Source: a virus. Taken from it: a DNA stretch of 22,105 nt. Position 1 is the first letter of the stretch; every line of letters starts with the position of its first letter. Positions 1 to 10,800 of the stretch are shown piece after piece. Both the position numbers and the translations under genes were made by a program. Where the stretch lies: positions 1-22,105 of the IMG/VR virus record IMGVR_UViG_3300020463_000155. One strand, given 5' to 3'. The notes beneath the pieces are model-generated. The model was not told the DNA's origin, searched no databases, and saw nothing but the letters and a program-made list of their open reading frames with translations.

Positions 1-3000
1 ATTCGCTGTACCCTTACCTCTTGTACCTCCACCTGGCTTGTCTTTAGAGAACAAGGCAGATCCAGTGATCTTGGCATGGTATGAATCAACAGTCACCTTG
101 TCTTCAATAGTAGTAGACACATTGATTAGTGAGTGTTGTGTGTTTATCTTTCTAAGAGATACACCAGACAATTCATACTTCTGCACAGGAGTGCCCACTG
201 GATAGGTTCTTGCAAACGTATCATCATTTCCTCTGGTTATAGTACCACTCAACTGGTTAGTACCAACAGATGTGTATTGTATGACCTCATCACCTAGTAA
301 TGCAAAACCAGGATTGCTGGCTGTTACTTGTGCTCCCTCAAAGAAACTGAATCCGATACTACTTGCCACACTGACTACACTTGTGTCACTGACACCGTAT
401 GCAACAGTTGTCTTAGTAGGCACAGTATCACCAGTGATACCATTTATTTTGACTGTATTATTGTCGGAGTAGTTTCCATGATTAGGATGTGTGACTTTGA
501 AGTGTAGTCCATCATACTGGTCAGTATTTGTAGTTACTGTAGAAGGTATGATACCTGCCACTGTGACACCGTATCCTAATGATGCATCATGATATTGTAT
601 TGGATTGGTTGTATCAAAGGTTCCCTTACTGTTAGTAAGAAGAAGTGAATTGACACCAGTTGTTACACCTACAGTGATCAATAGATTCTGTCCTAATCCT
701 TTAGTACCAAGAGAAGCAGTCAACGTATCACCAACCTGATATCCTGTACCAGTGTTTTCATCTATAACTGTAACTCCTGAAATGACACCACTAGAAACAG
801 TGACAACACCTACAGCTCCTGATCCTGATCCTGTAAGATTTACGAAACTAACTGTGCTATATGTTGCATCCTCATACCCTGCTCCACCATTTGTGATTGT
901 AAGAGTGCTGGCTGTCTGTCCAAGATGACCAAGTTTTGCTGCCACAATACCTGATGCTCCCGTATTGGCATCTTGTTTGATTTCTGTGCCGAGGTCTATG
1001 ATACCACTACCAATAGCAGATCCAAGTCCTACTGTAACTCGTTTTGCAAATGTTTCTATTGGATTCTCAGGTAAATTATTTCTACCATCAAATGTATCCA
1101 GTTGTGGATTATAGAAACGTACTGTTCCAGAGTCGGTGACAAATTGTGCCTTTCTCGCTGTGTACTTCATGTCCTCCAACTGTGAAGGAGTCCATGTTCC
1201 AGCTGTCTGTCCTTTGAATAGTGAACCTAGTGATGGTTGTTTTGTTACGATAACTTTTCCAAGTTCAGTATTGTCAGCTGTCGATATGTCAGCCTCACCC
1301 ACCTGACAGATCCACTGATTGTATTCGGATGTTGCAGTAACAATAACAAAAGAATACTCTCCTCTAGGTAAGTAGATCGGAGATGGGAATGTAAAAGTTG
1401 TTGGCACACTTGCATCTGAAGATACATTGACTTGATCAGGATTCAAGATCACTTGTCCATTCTTGACAATATTTCTAGATGGATATCCATTGACCACATT
1501 TACAACTCTCACATCTAAGGGTATAGTCTCAGACTTAGTAGCAAAGAAGAAGTCTACTGATGTCATGAAGATACCAGGATTTTCTTCAACTTGGAATGTT
1601 TGTGCTAGTGGGTCATCATCTTCTTCAACGAAATTGTTGATTACAGTGTTCTGAATTTGTGTAATATTGTTTGTAACGTTAGTGATATTGAATATAACGG
1701 GTTCAGGTATGACAGGAGGTGCTGGCTCTGTTCTCTCAAGGGTAGTATTTGTTATCAGTGTACCCTCAGAGAAGTGGTCTGCTGCAGCTCTTGAGAAGTT
1801 CAAGCCAGGAAAATTATCCTGAGGTTTTAGACTTGATAGTAGGGCTGTGTTAGTACCATTCTCGAATCTTTCTGATGGGATATAGTAAGATCCAAGTAAT
1901 GCACCAAAGTCATCTGATATAAGTCTGATCTGACTGATCTCTGCTTCAGCACCACTGGTTTCTCCAACCAATCTCATACCTACAAGAGCAAATCCAAAGA
2001 AGTTACCATCTGACTTTTGGTTCAATGACTGTATGTCAACGTTCAATACAGTTGTAGTTTCTGAGTATGCTGATGATAGACCTACGTTTGCAGCATATGG
2101 ATTGTTCAGGAATGTGATTGTGGGACTGTTGAAAGGTCCGTCTTTGTGATTAGGTGCTGCTAATCTGAATCTTAGATCTACACCTTGACTTGCATTTTGT
2201 GTAGATACTGCTAAACCACGAACTGTCTCACCTACTTGGAATGCACCCTGTACAGGTGTGACCTCAAGAAGTTTTGGTATCGTACGGATATTATTCTCAA
2301 GCATATCCTCACCAGCAAACGAGTTGAAGTGATTTGTGCCAGGTTTTAGTCGAGTAGCAGTAAAAGCAATGTTTTGCTCTCTCATATTTGGTATTGATTC
2401 CTCTTCTATGATTATGTCATTAGAGAATCCTATACCATCATCTTGCACCTCAAATACTCTTTCTGTAAAGATGTCAGACTCTGGATTTAGAACAAGGTTA
2501 CCATTCCAACTCCTCATCATATATGGGTTTATATTTTCTACTCTCGTTGCAAACGGTTGAGATCTATCAAGCACCTCTTCATAGTCCAAGGTGATAAGAT
2601 CACCTGTCATTTTGATATTAGGAGATCCTAAATCTGAGGCATATCTAGGGTCAACTGAAAGATCTGGGCTGCCATTAGTCCCCACAACACTAGCAGAACC
2701 AACAAGGAGATCGACACTATCAGAGTGCTTTCTTGGTGTGAGTTTACCTTCATTTATATCGTATTTGAGGAATGGAACTGATTTGTCAGCAACAAGGAAG
2801 TTCTGGAAAGGATCAACAACAAATCCATTTTTGAATCTATCAAGACCTGTTGTAGGGTCTGTAATTACAAGACTTTCAGTTTTATTTTCTAGAAGTGATA
2901 GTGCTGTGACTTCTTCTATTGTTCTTATTCTAGTGTCAAGATCACCTATCTGCTTCATCGTGTAACGCTTGTTAGCACGAAAATCTATCTTGACCTCACG

Positions 3001-6000
3001 TTTTGCATTGTAAACGTATGGTTGATATGTTATCTTAGCAAGTTCAAATGATTCTGATATACCTTCTGGTTCAACTGGTTTCACAGAAGGAGTTCCTTTC
3101 TGTACAGTGAATGATGAATCTCTGTTGAGGAACAATCTATCTATCCTACCAAGGTAGTGATTGTAATCAAACGTTATGTTTTCATCAGTAACAAGCACTG
3201 CAGGTGATTGTCCACCACCGCTAAAATCTCTAGAATCAAACTCAAATGGAGATCTAGTACCACTGTAGGGTGCTACTCTTGGTCTTAGATCTATAACATC
3301 TGTATTTCTTATATTACCAAAAGCAGGTGCACCATCATAATTCTCTTTTACATAACTGTTGGCTGTCAGAATGTCTCCTGAGTCTTCAGAATTTATAACA
3401 TAATGATCAAAGAAGACAGTGAGTCTACCCTGTGGTTCAGGGAACCCTTGCTTACGAACAATTCTACCGAAGTCATAATACTCTTCTCTTTGTCCAGTAT
3501 CAAGTATGAAATTATTTCTTATATTAGGATCACCTGAGTTTACGTTTGATAGTATTGCTCTTACACCACTCTCCTCAAAAAATACTTCTTCATTCTCTAC
3601 AAAAGCAGAGGCATTCTTGTATATGACATCTACCTTTGTTGTACCATTTCTTGATAAGACTTGTGCTGCTGCACCAGAACTTTTACCAACACCTATCTCA
3701 CCAACTATAACATCAGTGTTATCTCCATTAGGTCCGTTGTATGAACCTAAAGTCATGTTTGGTATTGTTGCATCACCTGTACCAGATGATTCAAATATTG
3801 CAACTATGTTTACTACATCAGGAACATCTAGAGATATTTCTCTGTCTTGCACTCTCTTTCCAAATACACCACTTGGTGAAAGACCATCACCCACACCTGT
3901 AGATATACCAGAGTTAGTTCTTTTAGATCCTGTAATTATTTTTGTTGCTTCTCTTATGAGTGTCTTTTGTTTTGATTTTACTTTTGATTTTTGTTGTGTG
4001 CTATGTACAACTACAGAAGATTGACTCGCTGTCAAACCTGATATTGTAACACCTTTACCACCACCTGTGATTACAACCTGATCTGATGTTAGATCTTCTA
4101 CAGTTCCATCAGAATATGAAATTGTATATCTCTCTTCATCAAATGGTGCATATACCATCTCTGTACCTGTCAATGATGGCAGATCCATCTGACCAGATGG
4201 ATTTGTATTTTGACCTGTGTTCTCTATTCTTACTTGTAGTAATGATTCAGTAAGATCTAGAGATTCTATATTTTTATTTGCCAACTCAGAGTATAAGAAA
4301 CCACTCGTAGAGTCTCTCAACTTACCTGCTACAATCTTGAGATCACTGACAGTTACTGCAGCAGTAGGAAGTGCTTTATGACATATACCTGAAATTGTAT
4401 TAGGTGCTGCCACAACTGTGATATTATTACTGACAGGAGTTACAGCACTAACCACGTTGAATGTAACATCAGTTTGACTAGCACGTTTGTATGCTACTAC
4501 ATCTCCAATTTTGAAATTAGAAACCCAACCAGGTGTCCCACTGGTTACAACTGATGCACTACCAGATGCAGCTGCTATAGTAAAGGATCTTCCTGTAAAA
4601 TCTTTCTTATTTTCTAACAAAACATCAGCAGCAAATGTTCTACCTGCTGCTGTAGATCTTACTGACTTTACATCGCTTAGATCAAAGTCAGTTACATCTG
4701 TGACAACTCTTCCATCAAGTTCACCGTTGATTATTATCTGCTCGTCTTTTAGGAATGACCCTGACACCTGATTCAAGTTGACTGTGGTGCCACTAGATAC
4801 TGCAGTACGTAAGAATCCCTTTGCACCACTATTTCTACCTTCTATGACAGCAGGTAAAGAAATTGTGTGTGCTTGGTTTATAGTAAGTTGAGTATCTGTT
4901 TGTATGTCAAAGAGAAATATTTCAAATACACTAGCATCACCCGTATAACCTGCATTCTGTAGTTTGTAATCATATATTCTTGCTCTACCAATAGAATTAC
5001 CAGCAGCACTTGACTTAGTTGAACCTAATCTTGCACCACGAAGATCAAGATAATCTGATGTAGCAGCAGATAGATTGATTCTTGCAGAACCAAATACATT
5101 GTTCAATCTCAGTCTATTACCTGCTTGGAATGGTACAGCAGAAGACTCAACCAATCTTGTTGTTCTGGGTTTATCTACATCAATATAGTTTGATCCTACA
5201 GTTTTAGTTTCATATCCTTTTACATATGCTTTACCTGGACCTACTCTGATATTCAATAAGTCTTTTGATGGTACGTTACCTTCATCAGTTTTATTTTCAG
5301 GGAAGAATGTACCAAATACACTGTGTCTGTCATTCAAACACTCTTTTGCTTCTAAATCAAATTTAGTGACATAATAATCACCACTCTCGTCATATGTTCT
5401 TCTTGCAAATTCTTTTGCTAACTCACCATATAAAGTTGTCTCAATTATCTTTTTAGTATCACCTGCTTGAAGTCTTTGTAACTCAATAAAGTTTTCATCT
5501 TGGAAGTCTGTTAGTTCTTTTTTAATGAGAGATAAACTAATCTTGAGCCTATCAGCACCAGGAGCAGTGAAATTGGAGAATCCAGCAGCATTATCATATA
5601 AACTATTATCATCAACAGCAGTGACAATCTCCTCCCTAACATTGAATCCTACCCTATAAGATGGTAAATTACTATACTGATCTAATAATAATGTTTCTGG
5701 AAGTACCTCTACAAAGACACCTCTTGCAAAGAATACACCTCTTGTTATTGTAAACGCTGATCCTATTGAAGTTGCATTTGAATTGATAGCAGTTGCAAAA
5801 TCAGATCCGTTTGATATGGTTGTAACACCATAGTTTATGTCTGCTAAAGTTGTGAGAGCCTCACCATCTAAGAATTGCTCGGACAAATAGTCATCAGAAC
5901 TCTTCTCATATTTTACAAATAATGTAGTATTATTAGTTACTGATTCTGTAGATGATATTACTTTGACAACTTTTGCTGTGATACCAGATTGTTTTCCCTT

Positions 6001-6300
6001 TATACTAAGACCAACCAATTTGTCATAATACAATTCTACAGGAACACCAAAAAATGTAGATTCTATTTTGACAGATGTATATTGATTATCATATTTGAAC
6101 ACACCAGGAATCACCATAGATCCCTCTTTGAAGATGTGTTTACCAAACTTCTCAACCTGATTCTGTAGAATAGATTGAAGTGTGGTTAGTTCTCTTGCCT
6201 GTATCGGACTGCCAGGTTTGAATAGAACTCGATTGAAGTTCTTTGATGAATCAAAATCATCAAAATATGGACTGACGTTTAGGTTGGTGTTCTGTGGCAT
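1..6300 (-). CDS. DUF4815-family virion structural protein, C-terminus cut by the window edge
   Basis: The frame opens at an ATG two bases after the gene 8 stop and stays open to base 1, giving at least 2100 residues with no stop. The N-terminus (MPQNTNLNVSPYFDDF, then FKPGSPIQARELTTLQSILQ) is the signature of the DUF4815 proteins of marine T4-like phages. A second conserved core at about residues 940-1180 includes DVIDLRPRVAPYSG (1001-1014) and YTMKQIGDLDTRIRTIEE, probably a short coiled coil. A proline-rich linker (1525-1535) and an asparagine-rich heptad stretch (1539-1557) precede a PLAQTFQVE domain (from 1564). The end holds a GGxGY module (about 1800-1860) and an IDNE-like module (about 1973-2043). 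It is likely a virion protein on the baseplate or its fibre connectors. It occupies the place of T4 genes 9-11, but its exact role is not known to me. No clear ribosome binding site precedes it. Confidence 0.88.
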   Translation of the reverse strand, partial: MPQNTNLNVSPYFDDFDSSKNFNRVLFKPGSPIQARELTTLQSILQNQVEKFGKHIFKEGSMVIPGVFKYDNQYTSVKIESTFFGVPVELYYDKLVGLSIKGKQSGITAKVVKVISSTESVTNNTTLFVKYEKSSDDYLSEQFLDGEALTTLADINYGVTTISNGSDFATAINSNATSIGSAFTITRGVFFARGVFVEVLPETLLLDQYSNLPSYRVGFNVREEIVTAVDDNSLYDNAAGFSNFTAPGADRLKISLSLIKKELTDFQDENFIELQRLQAGDTKKIIETTLYGELAKEFARRTYDESGDYYVTKFDLEAKECLNDRHSVFGTFFPENKTDEGNVPSKDLLNIRVGPGKAYVKGYETKTVGSNYIDVDKPRTTRLVESSAVPFQAGNRLRLNNVFGSARINLSAATSDYLDLRGARLGSTKSSAAGNSIGRARIYDYKLQNAGYTGDASVFEIFLFDIQTDTQLTINQAHTISLPAVIEGRNSGAKGFLRTAVSSGTTVNLNQVSGSFLKDEQIIINGELDGRVVTDVTDFDLSDVKSVRSTAAGRTFAADVLLENKKDFTGRSFTIAAASGSASVVTSGTPGWVSNFKIGDVVAYKRASQTDVTFNVVSAVTPVSNNITVVAAPNTISGICHKALPTAAVTVSDLKIVAGKLRDSTSGFLYSELANKNIESLDLTESLLQVRIENTGQNTNPSGQMDLPSLTGTEMVYAPFDEERYTISYSDGTVEDLTSDQVVITGGGKGVTISGLTASQSSVVVHSTQQKSKVKSKQKTLIREATKIITGSKRTNSGISTGVGDGLSPSGVFGKRVQDREISLDVPDVVNIVAIFESSGTGDATIPNMTLGSYNGPNGDNTDVIVGEIGVGKSSGAAAQVLSRNGTTKVDVIYKNASAFVENEEVFFEESGVRAILSNVNSGDPNIRNNFILDTGQREEYYDFGRIVRKQGFPEPQGRLTVFFDHYVINSEDSGDILTANSYVKENYDGAPAFGNIRNTDVIDLRPRVAPYSGTRSPFEFDSRDFSGGGQSPAVLVTDENITFDYNHYLGRIDRLFLNRDSSFTVQKGTPSVKPVEPEGISESFELAKITYQPYVYNAKREVKIDFRANKRYTMKQIGDLDTRIRTIEEVTALSLLENKTESLVITDPTTGLDRFKNGFVVDPFQNFLVADKSVPFLKYDINEGKLTPRKHSDSVDLLVGSASVVGTNGSPDLSVDPRYASDLGSPNIKMTGDLITLDYEEVLDRSQPFATRVENINPYMMRSWNGNLVLNPESDIFTERVFEVQDDGIGFSNDIIIEEESIPNMREQNIAFTATRLKPGTNHFNSFAGEDMLENNIRTIPKLLEVTPVQGAFQVGETVRGLAVSTQNASQGVDLRFRLAAPNHKDGPFNSPTITFLNNPYAANVGLSSAYSETTTVLNVDIQSLNQKSDGNFFGFALVGMRLVGETSGAEAEISQIRLISDDFGALLGSYYIPSERFENGTNTALLSSLKPQDNFPGLNFSRAAADHFSEGTLITNTTLERTEPAPPVIPEPVIFNITNVTNNITQIQNTVINNFVEEDDDPLAQTFQVEENPGIFMTSVDFFFATKSETIPLDVRVVNVVNGYPSRNIVKNGQVILNPDQVNVSSDASVPTTFTFPSPIYLPRGEYSFVIVTATSEYNQWICQVGEADISTADNTELGKVIVTKQPSLGSLFKGQTAGTWTPSQLEDMKYTARKAQFVTDSGTVRFYNPQLDTFDGRNNLPENPIETFAKRVTVGLGSAIGSGIIDLGTEIKQDANTGASGIVAAKLGHLGQTASTLTITNGGAGYEDATYSTVSFVNLTGSGSGAVGVVTVSSGVISGVTVIDENTGTGYQVGDTLTASLGTKGLGQNLLITVGVTTGVNSLLLTNSKGTFDTTNPIQYHDASLGYGVTVAGIIPSTVTTNTDQYDGLHFKVTHPNHGNYSDNNTVKINGITGDTVPTKTTVAYGVSDTSVVSVASSIGFSFFEGAQVTASNPGFALLGDEVIQYTSVGTNQLSGTITRGNDDTFARTYPVGTPVQKYELSGVSLRKINTQHSLINVSTTIEDKVTVDSYHAKITGSALFSKDKPGGGTRGKGTAN

Positions 6301-6302
6301 CG

Positions 6303-7841
6303 TTAGAATTCTAAGATGATTTTAATATCTTCTCGTTGGTTTGTTGCTCTAGTTACTTCAGGTCTTTGGTCAACGTAGATGATATTACCAGAGTATTTTT
6401 TGATCTCTGGGTTTGCCAATCCACTATTATATGTTTGTCCAAAGTAGTATGTCCTTGAGTTTACTGTTGTAGAAACTCCTGTGAAACCTGAATCAATTGA
6501 AAGGGTTTCAGTTCCTCCTGTAGTTTTGACAATAACGTTTGTGTTACCACCACTTGCAGGGCTTGCAGTGAATCTATTTAGTTTGTATCCGTAGGTGGGT
6601 TTGTCACCTGAGGTGTCATTAGTAGCAAGGGATCTGTCTTGCCAATACTGTAATGATTTTGTCACTGGATCATATCCAATAATTTGTCCCACAGCAGTAG
6701 AACCTAATCCAACAGTTTGTGTAATTTCACCATCAACCTGTACTGACATACTGGTTGTCGCTGCACCTGCTAGTTTCAATCCATACACACCTGAAGCAGA
6801 TGATGCAGTGAGTAGATTTGTACTACCAAACTGACTAGGATTTTCAATAATACCAATACGTGCAAATTGGTTACCTGTTGGGAAGTCAGGGTTAGTGACA
6901 TCACTGTTCTCAATACGTGAGTATACAAGAACTTTATTTGCACCTAATTCTCTGTATATGTCAGCACCGTGACCGCCTGGTGGTGGCACTATCACAGAGA
7001 AAGATGCTCCACTACCTGTTACAACATCATCTAAGTCTAAGGTAGCGAAAGAGTATCCACTCCCACCGTTTGTGACCTGAACAGCAGATGGTTTACCGTT
7101 GATGAATGTAACAGATGCCAGACCGTCTGATCCATCGCCTCTTATAGGCACAGCGTTCTTAGTACCATTGAACTGATAGGATGCAGTGATTGTATCCTCA
7201 ATTACAATAGTTTCTATCTTACCATCGACAGCAGAATTTCTTACATCTGCTACGTCAGAGTTAGTTTTCCAGTTTGCTGGTACAGGTATGTACTCAGCAC
7301 TATCAAATTTTATAATATCACTCGGTTTTATAGTATAAAGATATTTCCAAACATAACCATCACTTTCTAATCTAGGTTGTAGATCAGTGTGTACTGGTTC
7401 TTCTAGAGATATAACACCACCACCATTGTTTGCTGGAGCTGCTCCGTTGTATATACATTCATATACTCTAAAATCAGAGTTCATGACATAGAAGTTTGTT
7501 TTATACAAACTCGAAGAACTCGTCTGTGGACTCAATCGATTTATACTATAGTCGGGTCGATACATTTCATATATCGTACCTGTTGTCCATGAAATTTTTT
7601 TGATTACCCTCAAAACGTCGTTTGAAGTAATTTTTTTTGCAGATATTAGAGAATCATAGATGTTGTCATGTTCGTCAAAATTATCGATAGGTGCTGGAGT
7701 TGCTGTGTTCCAGTCTGCTGCTACAGAAGTAGCATTAGGTAGTCCTATGAAAACATAATAACTATTATCAGTCGTCGAAATTCCACTAACGAAATTCGTC
7801 GCATTTAGTACTCTTATCTGGTCGGTGATGACTGCTGGCAT
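6303..7841 (-). CDS. 8: Baseplate wedge protein gp8
   Basis: This 512-residue protein matches T4 gp8 in order and motifs. Near the N-terminus a VLNATNFVSG...YYVFIG stretch fits the gp8 start. DGYVWKYLYTIKPSD (161-175) followed by EYIPVP (183-188) corresponds to the T4 GDGYVWEYLFEIPPD...EYIVVP region. GNQFARIGIIENP (323-335) and the C-terminal SGNIIYVDQRPEVTRATNQ (484-502) match the T4 ending around IYMENRPPIIMAMDQ. In T4, gp8 is a dimeric wedge component that binds gp7 and gp10 outside the tail tube. This copy is about 180 residues longer than T4 gp8 (334). Much of the extra length is glycine-rich beta-type sequence containing a GGSGY module at about 245-300. It starts at ATG 35 bases after the preceding gene, downstream of its own late-type promoter box. 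T4 comparison is from memory. Confidence 0.93.
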   Translation of the reverse strand: MPAVITDQIRVLNATNFVSGISTTDNSYYVFIGLPNATSVAADWNTATPAPIDNFDEHDNIYDSLISAKKITSNDVLRVIKKISWTTGTIYEMYRPDYSINRLSPQTSSSSLYKTNFYVMNSDFRVYECIYNGAAPANNGGGVISLEEPVHTDLQPRLESDGYVWKYLYTIKPSDIIKFDSAEYIPVPANWKTNSDVADVRNSAVDGKIETIVIEDTITASYQFNGTKNAVPIRGDGSDGLASVTFINGKPSAVQVTNGGSGYSFATLDLDDVVTGSGASFSVIVPPPGGHGADIYRELGANKVLVYSRIENSDVTNPDFPTGNQFARIGIIENPSQFGSTNLLTASSASGVYGLKLAGAATTSMSVQVDGEITQTVGLGSTAVGQIIGYDPVTKSLQYWQDRSLATNDTSGDKPTYGYKLNRFTASPASGGNTNVIVKTTGGTETLSIDSGFTGVSTTVNSRTYYFGQTYNSGLANPEIKKYSGNIIYVDQRPEVTRATNQREDIKIILEF

Positions 7842-7873
7842 TATTTTTGCAAACTATTATAGTTCGTAATTCT

Positions 7874-7881
7874 TATTTATG
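7874..7881 (-). promoter_or_regulatory. Putative T4-type late promoter box (CATAAATA) upstream of gene 8
   Basis: On the minus strand the sequence reads CATAAATA, one base from the T4 late consensus TATAAATA and fitting the looser NATAAATA form of cyanophages. It overlaps the TAA stop of the upstream gene and ends about 32 bases before the gene 8 ATG, a suitable distance. It would be used by host RNA polymerase with the phage late sigma factor gp55. Its role is inferred from position and sequence; part of the match is forced by the overlapping stop codon. Confidence 0.55.
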
Positions 7882-10800
7882 TGTTTCTTAGTGACAATTT
7901 TGTTGTCCTTTGGATTTCAGGAGCAGTTGATAATCCAGTTAGACCGTTCATAGGGTTCACAGTGAACGCCATACCTACAGCTCCCGTTGTAAATTTGGCA
8001 TATGAATAAGCACCATAGAAATTACCAGCACCTGAACTTAGTCCAGTGACATTCACTCCATGACCTGATGCAATCTCAGTGAATACTCTGATTGTTGAAC
8101 CTGCACCCACTCTTTCAATGTTACTGACTTGGAATACACCGTCAACGCAAATTGTAGTCAGACCAACAGTTGCTGAACCATCAGTTGACATAGCGGTAAC
8201 ACCATCTCCAATATTTGATCTACTTACAAGGAAGAAATCACCTGTACCTATACCAGTCTCAGTAAATCCACCGAATGCATTATCTCTTAGGATTGAATTG
8301 TCTGGTATAGAGAACTCAAACTGTAGACCTTTGGTAGTAGCACCTACACCAACAATAACTCCTTGGTCACCTTCCATAGATGCATTTTCAAAAAGTTTAT
8401 GTGGATAAGTGAATGTAGTAGAACCAAATCCACTGTTATCTTTTTCAGTATCAATAATTTTGACACCGAATTCTAATGTATCAGGATCTTCAGTTCTTGT
8501 AAATCCAACTACACCAGATTGACCATACATGACAGTAGATGTTGTACTCACCCCAGCTATCAATCTAGTTGCAGGGAAAATTCTACCTGCATATATTCCT
8601 CTTGCCTTACTTACTTTTACACCATCAACAATCTTATCATCATCTTGTTTTCTCCATGTCAAAGGTCTCAGTGGTGTTTTAGCAGCAGTGATACCTTGTC
8701 CTTTGTATGTCGTTGTTTGTAATGTATCTCTTGATATTACTTCTCTAATAATTCTTGGATCTTGTTTTAGAATTGACCTGTCAGATGTTGGACTTTGAAT
8801 AGTTACAATATCACCCTTCAGAATTGATTCTACTGCCTCTGCATTTATGATGTCAGCATCAGTTCCACGATAGAATAAAAGTTGTAATGTAGCACCTTCT
8901 GGTGGTGCCTCAGTGAACTTTATTTGTGTACCACCATCAAACTCATATGCTTTACCTGGTTTTTGTAATACATCATTTATAAAAATAAGTAAGATATGAT
9001 CTAAATCAATTGGACTACCTGGTATTTTCTCAATACTGATTGGTTCACCATTATTTGTTATTGTGAACTGTGTCTTACTACTATTGAATTCATGTGAGAA
9101 GTCATCTAGTATTTGGAATTTACCTAACACCCATCCTGAGAACTCGTCATCACTTGTCTTAGTAATTGTGAATGTAGCAGGTGTGAAGTTAGTTCCAGCA
9201 CTAAAGTTTGTGGGTATACCAGCAACTGTAAGAACCTCACCTGCTGTATAACCATATCCTGTATTTGTAATCACTGGTGCCGATATACTATCACCTATAC
9301 CGATATTGAATGATATAGAAGCACCCACACCAACACCTTCACTTATGAGTTTTATATCATCATAAGCATATGGTGAGTCAAACTCAAGCAGTGGCACCTT
9401 AGTAAATGTATAACCTACACCTGCTGGATTCATGGTGATTGTTTTTATTCTACCATCTTGCACAGAGAATGTACCTGCAGCAGGTGTTGTAGGATTACCA
9501 CCTATGACTCTAACTCTGAATACTGTTCCATCAGATCTATATCCACCACCAGTAAATCCCATCGCAACACTGATAGTGCCAGTATCTGATACTACTGCAG
9601 TACCAAAACCAGTTTGTAATTGTTGATATCCAAATCCTTGAGTATTACCAAGACCAGATATAATACCTTTTCTAGGTAGTCTATTGGCGTTGACATCAGA
9701 TGTACTATATGTTTCTGTCTGACCAGGTATATCATTACCAGTAAATCTTATTGATGTGATACCTGAACTCTCAACATAGTTGTAATCTATCTCTGGTTTT
9801 TGGAATACATTGTTTAGTAGTATAACTCCAAAATCAGTATTGATACCACTGATATTAGATCCACTACTGGTCATAGTAAATGTTTTACCAACACCTGTAA
9901 AACTTTCTGCCATATCATCTAGCAAGAAATTACCTCTATAGTCAGATCTTATGAACGATCTTCCCTGAAACTCACTACCATCTACTATATCTGCGACAAG
10001 AAGACTAATTGTTCCTATACCTGCAGATGTCAGAGTGATGCCTACTCCTGTCAGTGCATCTGCTTTTGTTCGTGAGAATGAGAAGTCATTATTACCATTC
10101 TTGATAATGAAGTAATCTTGGTTACCTACAAGTGGTGCAGGTGGTGTCAATGATCTTACCTTTACCTGAGTTCCTGTGCTGAATATCTCAGTCAACGCTG
10201 TAAATCTACTTGCAGATACGTTTATTGCTTCAGAAGAAATTCCAATCTTCTGTCTTGTACCACCAAAAGGTGTATCAGCAAAGTGTATCTTATTTTTTCT
10301 TATATTATAATCACCTCTCACTAATTTGACTGGATCATTGATCAAGTGTGCCTCTTCAGCTGTCCCCATCCATGCACGATCAACAAGAACATTATCTGTC
10401 ATAGTACCAAAACCTATGACCTGTATTCTCATAATCTCATTACCCATCTTTATGATGTCATATTGACTGAAGGGTCTAGTGTCGGCAAATCTTGCCTCAC
10501 GATTGAACATCGTGGAAAGAAGTGTAGTCTCTACTCCTGTATTTTCAAGAAGAGGAGATTGAATCACATTGTCTATGGTGACAATACATTTGGTATCAAG
10601 TTTTTGTGATGTGAAACTCTGTGTTGTTCCAACACCCACAGTTGTAAGACCTATAGGACTATTTCCTACTGCTAAGTCTCTGGTAGCAGCGAGTTTGAAT
10701 TTATTTTCATCTAACTTTATAACAAATACTGATGATGGTAATGTTGTTGCTGCACCTACACCAGCCACACCGTGTTGTATACCAACAGGTGTTCCAGCAT

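Noticed and set aside
3506-4024. Plus-strand open frame of 172 residues
   Set aside because: Lies wholly inside the DUF4815 gene in the opposite strand, has a low-complexity Ser/Thr/Pro composition typical of antisense frames, and shows no recognisable motif or start signal.
7852-7864. AT-rich palindrome AACTATTATAGTT before gene 8
   Set aside because: The stem is weak, has no T-run after it on the minus strand, and similar palindromes arise by chance in AT-rich spacers. It is not a convincing terminator or operator.
2740-9000. Several TATAAAT-like strings inside coding sequence on the minus strand (for example near 2750, 7540 and 8975)
   Set aside because: None matches the full TATAAATA consensus and none sits before a gene start, so they are expected by chance.
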